Shown here one piece after another: positions 4,498-6,548 of a DNA stretch of 6,548 bases (position 1 is the first letter of the stretch; every line of letters starts with the position of its first letter). The notes beneath the pieces were generated by a model. That model was not told where the DNA came from. It ran no database searches and was given only the letters and a program-made list of their open reading frames with translations. This stretch comes from an uncultured Collinsella sp. (GTDB lineage: Bacteria > Actinomycetota > Coriobacteriia > Coriobacteriales > Coriobacteriaceae). Made by a program: the position numbers and the translations under genes. The stretch spans positions 1 through 6,548 of the forward strand of contig CABQKL010000096.1 of the NCBI GenBank assembly GCA_902464645.1. Direction: 5' to 3'.

Positions 4498-5835
4498 ATG
4501 AACCAGCAGAACATCGATTACGTACTCCGCTCCGTAGAGCAGCGTGACATCCGCTTTGTGCGTCTGTGGTTTGTCGACATTCTCGGCCGCCTCAAGAACT
4601 TTGCCATTAGCCCCGAGGACCTCGAGGTCGCTTTTGAGGAGGGTATTGGCTTTGACGGCTCGGCCATCGAGGGCTTTGCCACGCCCGAGGAAGCCGACAT
4701 GTTGGCGTTTCCCGATGCTTCGACCTTCCAGATTCTGCCGTGGCGTCCGAGCCATAACGGCGTCGCCCGCGTGTTCTGCGACGTGTGCACTCCCGATTGC
4801 AAGCCGTTTGCCGGCGACCCGCGCGACGCCCTGCGTCGCATGTTCCGCAAGGCCGAGAAGGCCGGCTACCTGCTCAACGTGGGCGCCGAGCTGGAGTATT
4901 ACTACTTCCCCGACGAGCACACGCCCGAGCCGCTCGACAACGTGGGCTACTTCGATCTTTCGGTGAGCGATGCCGCCCGCGACCTGCGCCGCAACACGGT
5001 CCTTACGCTCGAGAAGATGTCCGTGCCCGTGGAGTACACCTTCCACGCCGCCGGTCGCTCGCAGCACGGCATGAGCCTGCGCCACGCCGAGGCCCTGAGC
5101 ATGTCCGACGCCATCACCACGGCCAAACTCATCATTAAGCAGCAGGCCTACGAGAGCGGGTGCCACGCCTCCTTTATGCCCAAGCCGCTGGCGGGCGAGG
5201 ACGGCAGCGCTATGTTCCTGTGCCAGTCGCTATTCGACCACGACGGCAACAACGTCTTTTGGGGCGAGGACGACGAGAAGTATCACCTCTCCGATATCGC
5301 CAAGCACTACATGGCCGGCATTCTGGCACACGCGCGCGAGATCAGCGCTATCACTAACCCCACGGTCAACTCGTACAAGCGCATCACCACGGGCGGCGAT
5401 TCCGTGCCGCAGTACGCCACGTGGGGCCTGCGCAACCGCGCGAGCATGGTCCGCATCCCGGTCTACAAGCCCGGCAAGCAGCTGTCCACGCGCATCGAGC
5501 TTCGTAGTCCCGACCCCATGGCCAACCCGTACCTGGTCAACGCCGTCACGCTGGCGGCTGGTCTGGACGGCATCGAGCGCAAGCTGGAACTCCCGCCCGA
5601 GGCAACGGCCGAGACGCTCAAGCTTACCGACCGTCAGATGGTCGAGGCCGGCTACACGCCGCTGCCGCGCTCGCTCAAAGAGGCGCTCGACGTGTTTGAG
5701 GACTCGCAGTTTATGAAGGATGCCCTCGGCGAGCACATCCACAGCTTCTTCCTCAAAAAGAAGCGCGACGAGTGGCATAAGTTCGAGTCTACGATCACCG
5801 AGTGGGAGATTAAGCACTACCTGGCGAACTCCTAA
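4498..5835 (+). CDS. glnA: Type I glutamine synthetase family protein (GlnA2-like) with altered metal sites
   Basis: A canonical GSI makes glutamine from glutamate, ammonia and ATP as a dodecamer. This 445-residue protein has the GSI-alpha length and lacks the adenylylation-loop Tyr of E. coli GlnA. The N-terminal beta-grasp domain (1-100) carries FVRLWFVDILG and GFDGSAIEGF, very like M. tuberculosis GlnA2. The catalytic domain keeps Glu131 and Glu133, FMPKP (226-230), NPTVNSYKR (287-295), Arg319 and RIELRSPDP (332-340). It departs at the active site: the n1 ligands of the usual HHE...QHE motif are Ala184 and Gly191, the n2 His of GSxMH is Phe240, the flap Glu is Asp301, and the feedback Arg62 is Thr. 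It may be a pseudoenzyme, a regulator, or a ligase with other chemistry, so the gene symbol marks the family only. ATG 4498 follows AAGGGGAG. The GlnR-like gene starts 50 bases after the stop with no terminator between. Confidence 0.9.
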   Translation: MNQQNIDYVLRSVEQRDIRFVRLWFVDILGRLKNFAISPEDLEVAFEEGIGFDGSAIEGFATPEEADMLAFPDASTFQILPWRPSHNGVARVFCDVCTPDCKPFAGDPRDALRRMFRKAEKAGYLLNVGAELEYYYFPDEHTPEPLDNVGYFDLSVSDAARDLRRNTVLTLEKMSVPVEYTFHAAGRSQHGMSLRHAEALSMSDAITTAKLIIKQQAYESGCHASFMPKPLAGEDGSAMFLCQSLFDHDGNNVFWGEDDEKYHLSDIAKHYMAGILAHAREISAITNPTVNSYKRITTGGDSVPQYATWGLRNRASMVRIPVYKPGKQLSTRIELRSPDPMANPYLVNAVTLAAGLDGIERKLELPPEATAETLKLTDRQMVEAGYTPLPRSLKEALDVFEDSQFMKDALGEHIHSFFLKKKRDEWHKFESTITEWEIKHYLANS

Positions 5836-5885
5836 TCGCGCTGGCTTGTTTCAGTACGATTGAGCTCATTTTTTTGGAGGCCGAT

Positions 5886-6548
5886 ATGTCCGAAAAGAGT
5901 GCCCTGTTCATGGCGCGCACGACGCGCTTCCACGAGTTTGCCCGCAGCTTGACGACCACCCTGGGTGTCGAGGTGAGCCTGGCAACCCCCGATTCGCCGA
6001 CTGCGGCGCACGACTTTGACCTGCTGATCCTCGATTCCGACGGCATCCGCAGCGACCGCATCGATCAGATTGCCAAGTGGCTTGACGATCGCGGCGGCGT
6101 CCCCATGTTGGTGATCGTCGACGACGAGGCGCTCGGCACCCTGCGCCTGCCCAATCACGCGCATGCCGACTTTGTGTGCCCCACGGCGACGCCCAACGAG
6201 CTCAAGGCTCGCGCGCAGCGCTTGATGGGCGAGGAGGAGACCGTTACCGCCGACGATGTGCTCAACATCGATAACCTCGAGATTAACCTGGCCACCTACC
6301 AGGTGACGCTCGATAACGAGCCCATCGACCTGACGCTGATGGAGTACTCGCTGCTGAGCTTTTTGGCGACGCATCCCAACCGTGCCTACAGCCGCGAGGT
6401 ACTGCTGCACCGCGTGTGGGGCTTTGAGTACTGCGGCGGCACGCGCACCGTCGACGTGCACATCCGACGCATCCGCTCCAAGGTGGGCCCGCAGATCGCG
6501 GCGCACATCACCACCGTCCGCGGCGTGGGCTATCTGTTTAAGGACTAG
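5886..6548 (+). CDS. Orphan OmpR-type response regulator, GlnR-like
   Basis: A 220-residue DNA-binding regulator with a receiver-like domain (1-115) and a C-terminal winged helix (about 125-218). The DNA-binding part is typical OmpR/PhoB: LDLT-type segment PIDLTLMEYSLLSFLATHP (146-164), then GGTRTVDVHIRRIRSKVG (184-201) and VRGVGYLF (211-218). It closely recalls actinobacterial GlnR, the nitrogen regulator. The receiver keeps Asp50 but has no acidic pair after the first strand (ALFMARTT) and no Lys in the usual late position (CPTATP). It therefore probably is not phosphorylated in the normal way, as described for GlnR. ATG 5886 is chosen because GGAGG at 5876-5880 lies five bases upstream; an in-frame TTG at 5874 overlaps that site. 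No histidine kinase gene is visible. The gene probably shares a transcript with the upstream GS-family gene, suggesting nitrogen control. The stop codon is the last three bases of the window, so the gene is complete. Confidence 0.87.
   Translation: MSEKSALFMARTTRFHEFARSLTTTLGVEVSLATPDSPTAAHDFDLLILDSDGIRSDRIDQIAKWLDDRGGVPMLVIVDDEALGTLRLPNHAHADFVCPTATPNELKARAQRLMGEEETVTADDVLNIDNLEINLATYQVTLDNEPIDLTLMEYSLLSFLATHPNRAYSREVLLHRVWGFEYCGGTRTVDVHIRRIRSKVGPQIAAHITTVRGVGYLFKD

Noticed and set aside
5029..5241. Frameshift or sequencing error as the cause of the altered GS active site
   Set aside because: The substituted segment aligns without gaps to typical GSI sequences on both sides, with conserved residues interspersed (Q189, H190, FMPKP). 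An indel would disrupt these.
5575..5694. Adenylylation site of E. coli-type GS
   Set aside because: The region corresponding to the Tyr397 loop is short and lacks the NLYDLPPE motif; this fits the non-adenylylated alpha type.

Overview
The window looks like chromosomal DNA of a high-GC actinobacterium, most likely a gut member of the Coriobacteriia such as Collinsella. This placement is an inference. It rests on GC-rich third codon positions, a glutamine synthetase (GS) homologue closest to actinobacterial GlnA2, a response regulator resembling actinobacterial GlnR, and large intergenic palindromes. No tRNA, rRNA, CRISPR array or transposase gene was seen.

Layout: (1) 95-787 (+), a GntR/FCD regulator whose gene is bracketed by two related palindromic elements (a diverged arm at 1-22 and a complete copy at 802-867). 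(2) 788-1177, a convergent gap of 390 bases with no supported gene, filled by successive hairpins that end in the eda terminator. (3) 1178-1819 (-) KDPG aldolase (eda) and 2073-3107 (-) 2-keto-3-deoxygluconate kinase (kdgK). These two adjacent steps turn KDG into pyruvate and glyceraldehyde 3-phosphate. They are separated by 253 bases holding three more hairpins. (4) 3108-3340, a divergent control region with a 25-bp-arm palindrome, a tandem pair of LacI-type operator sequences and a symmetric -10 element. (5) 3341-4363 (+), a LacI-family regulator, probably the local KDG/uronate repressor. (6) 4498-5835 (+), a GS-family protein, and 5886-6548 (+), an OmpR-type orphan regulator resembling GlnR. 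They probably form one transcript, with a candidate GlnR box in front.

The most interesting signal is the GS homologue. It keeps the whole GSI fold and many signature motifs (GFDGSAIEGF, NPTVNSYKR, RIELRSPDP). It lacks two Glu ligands of the n1 metal, the His ligand of the n2 metal, the flap Glu and the feedback-inhibition Arg62. Alignment through the metal-site region is gapless and the frame is open, so this is not a frameshift artefact. Together with the adjacent GlnR-like regulator, it suggests a GS-derived pseudoenzyme, or an enzyme with changed chemistry, tied to nitrogen control. The second theme is the density of long, nearly perfect palindromes in every large intergenic gap.

Comparisons with named proteins (B. 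subtilis GlnA, M. tuberculosis GlnA2, actinobacterial GlnR, TM0439) are from memory, not from a search.
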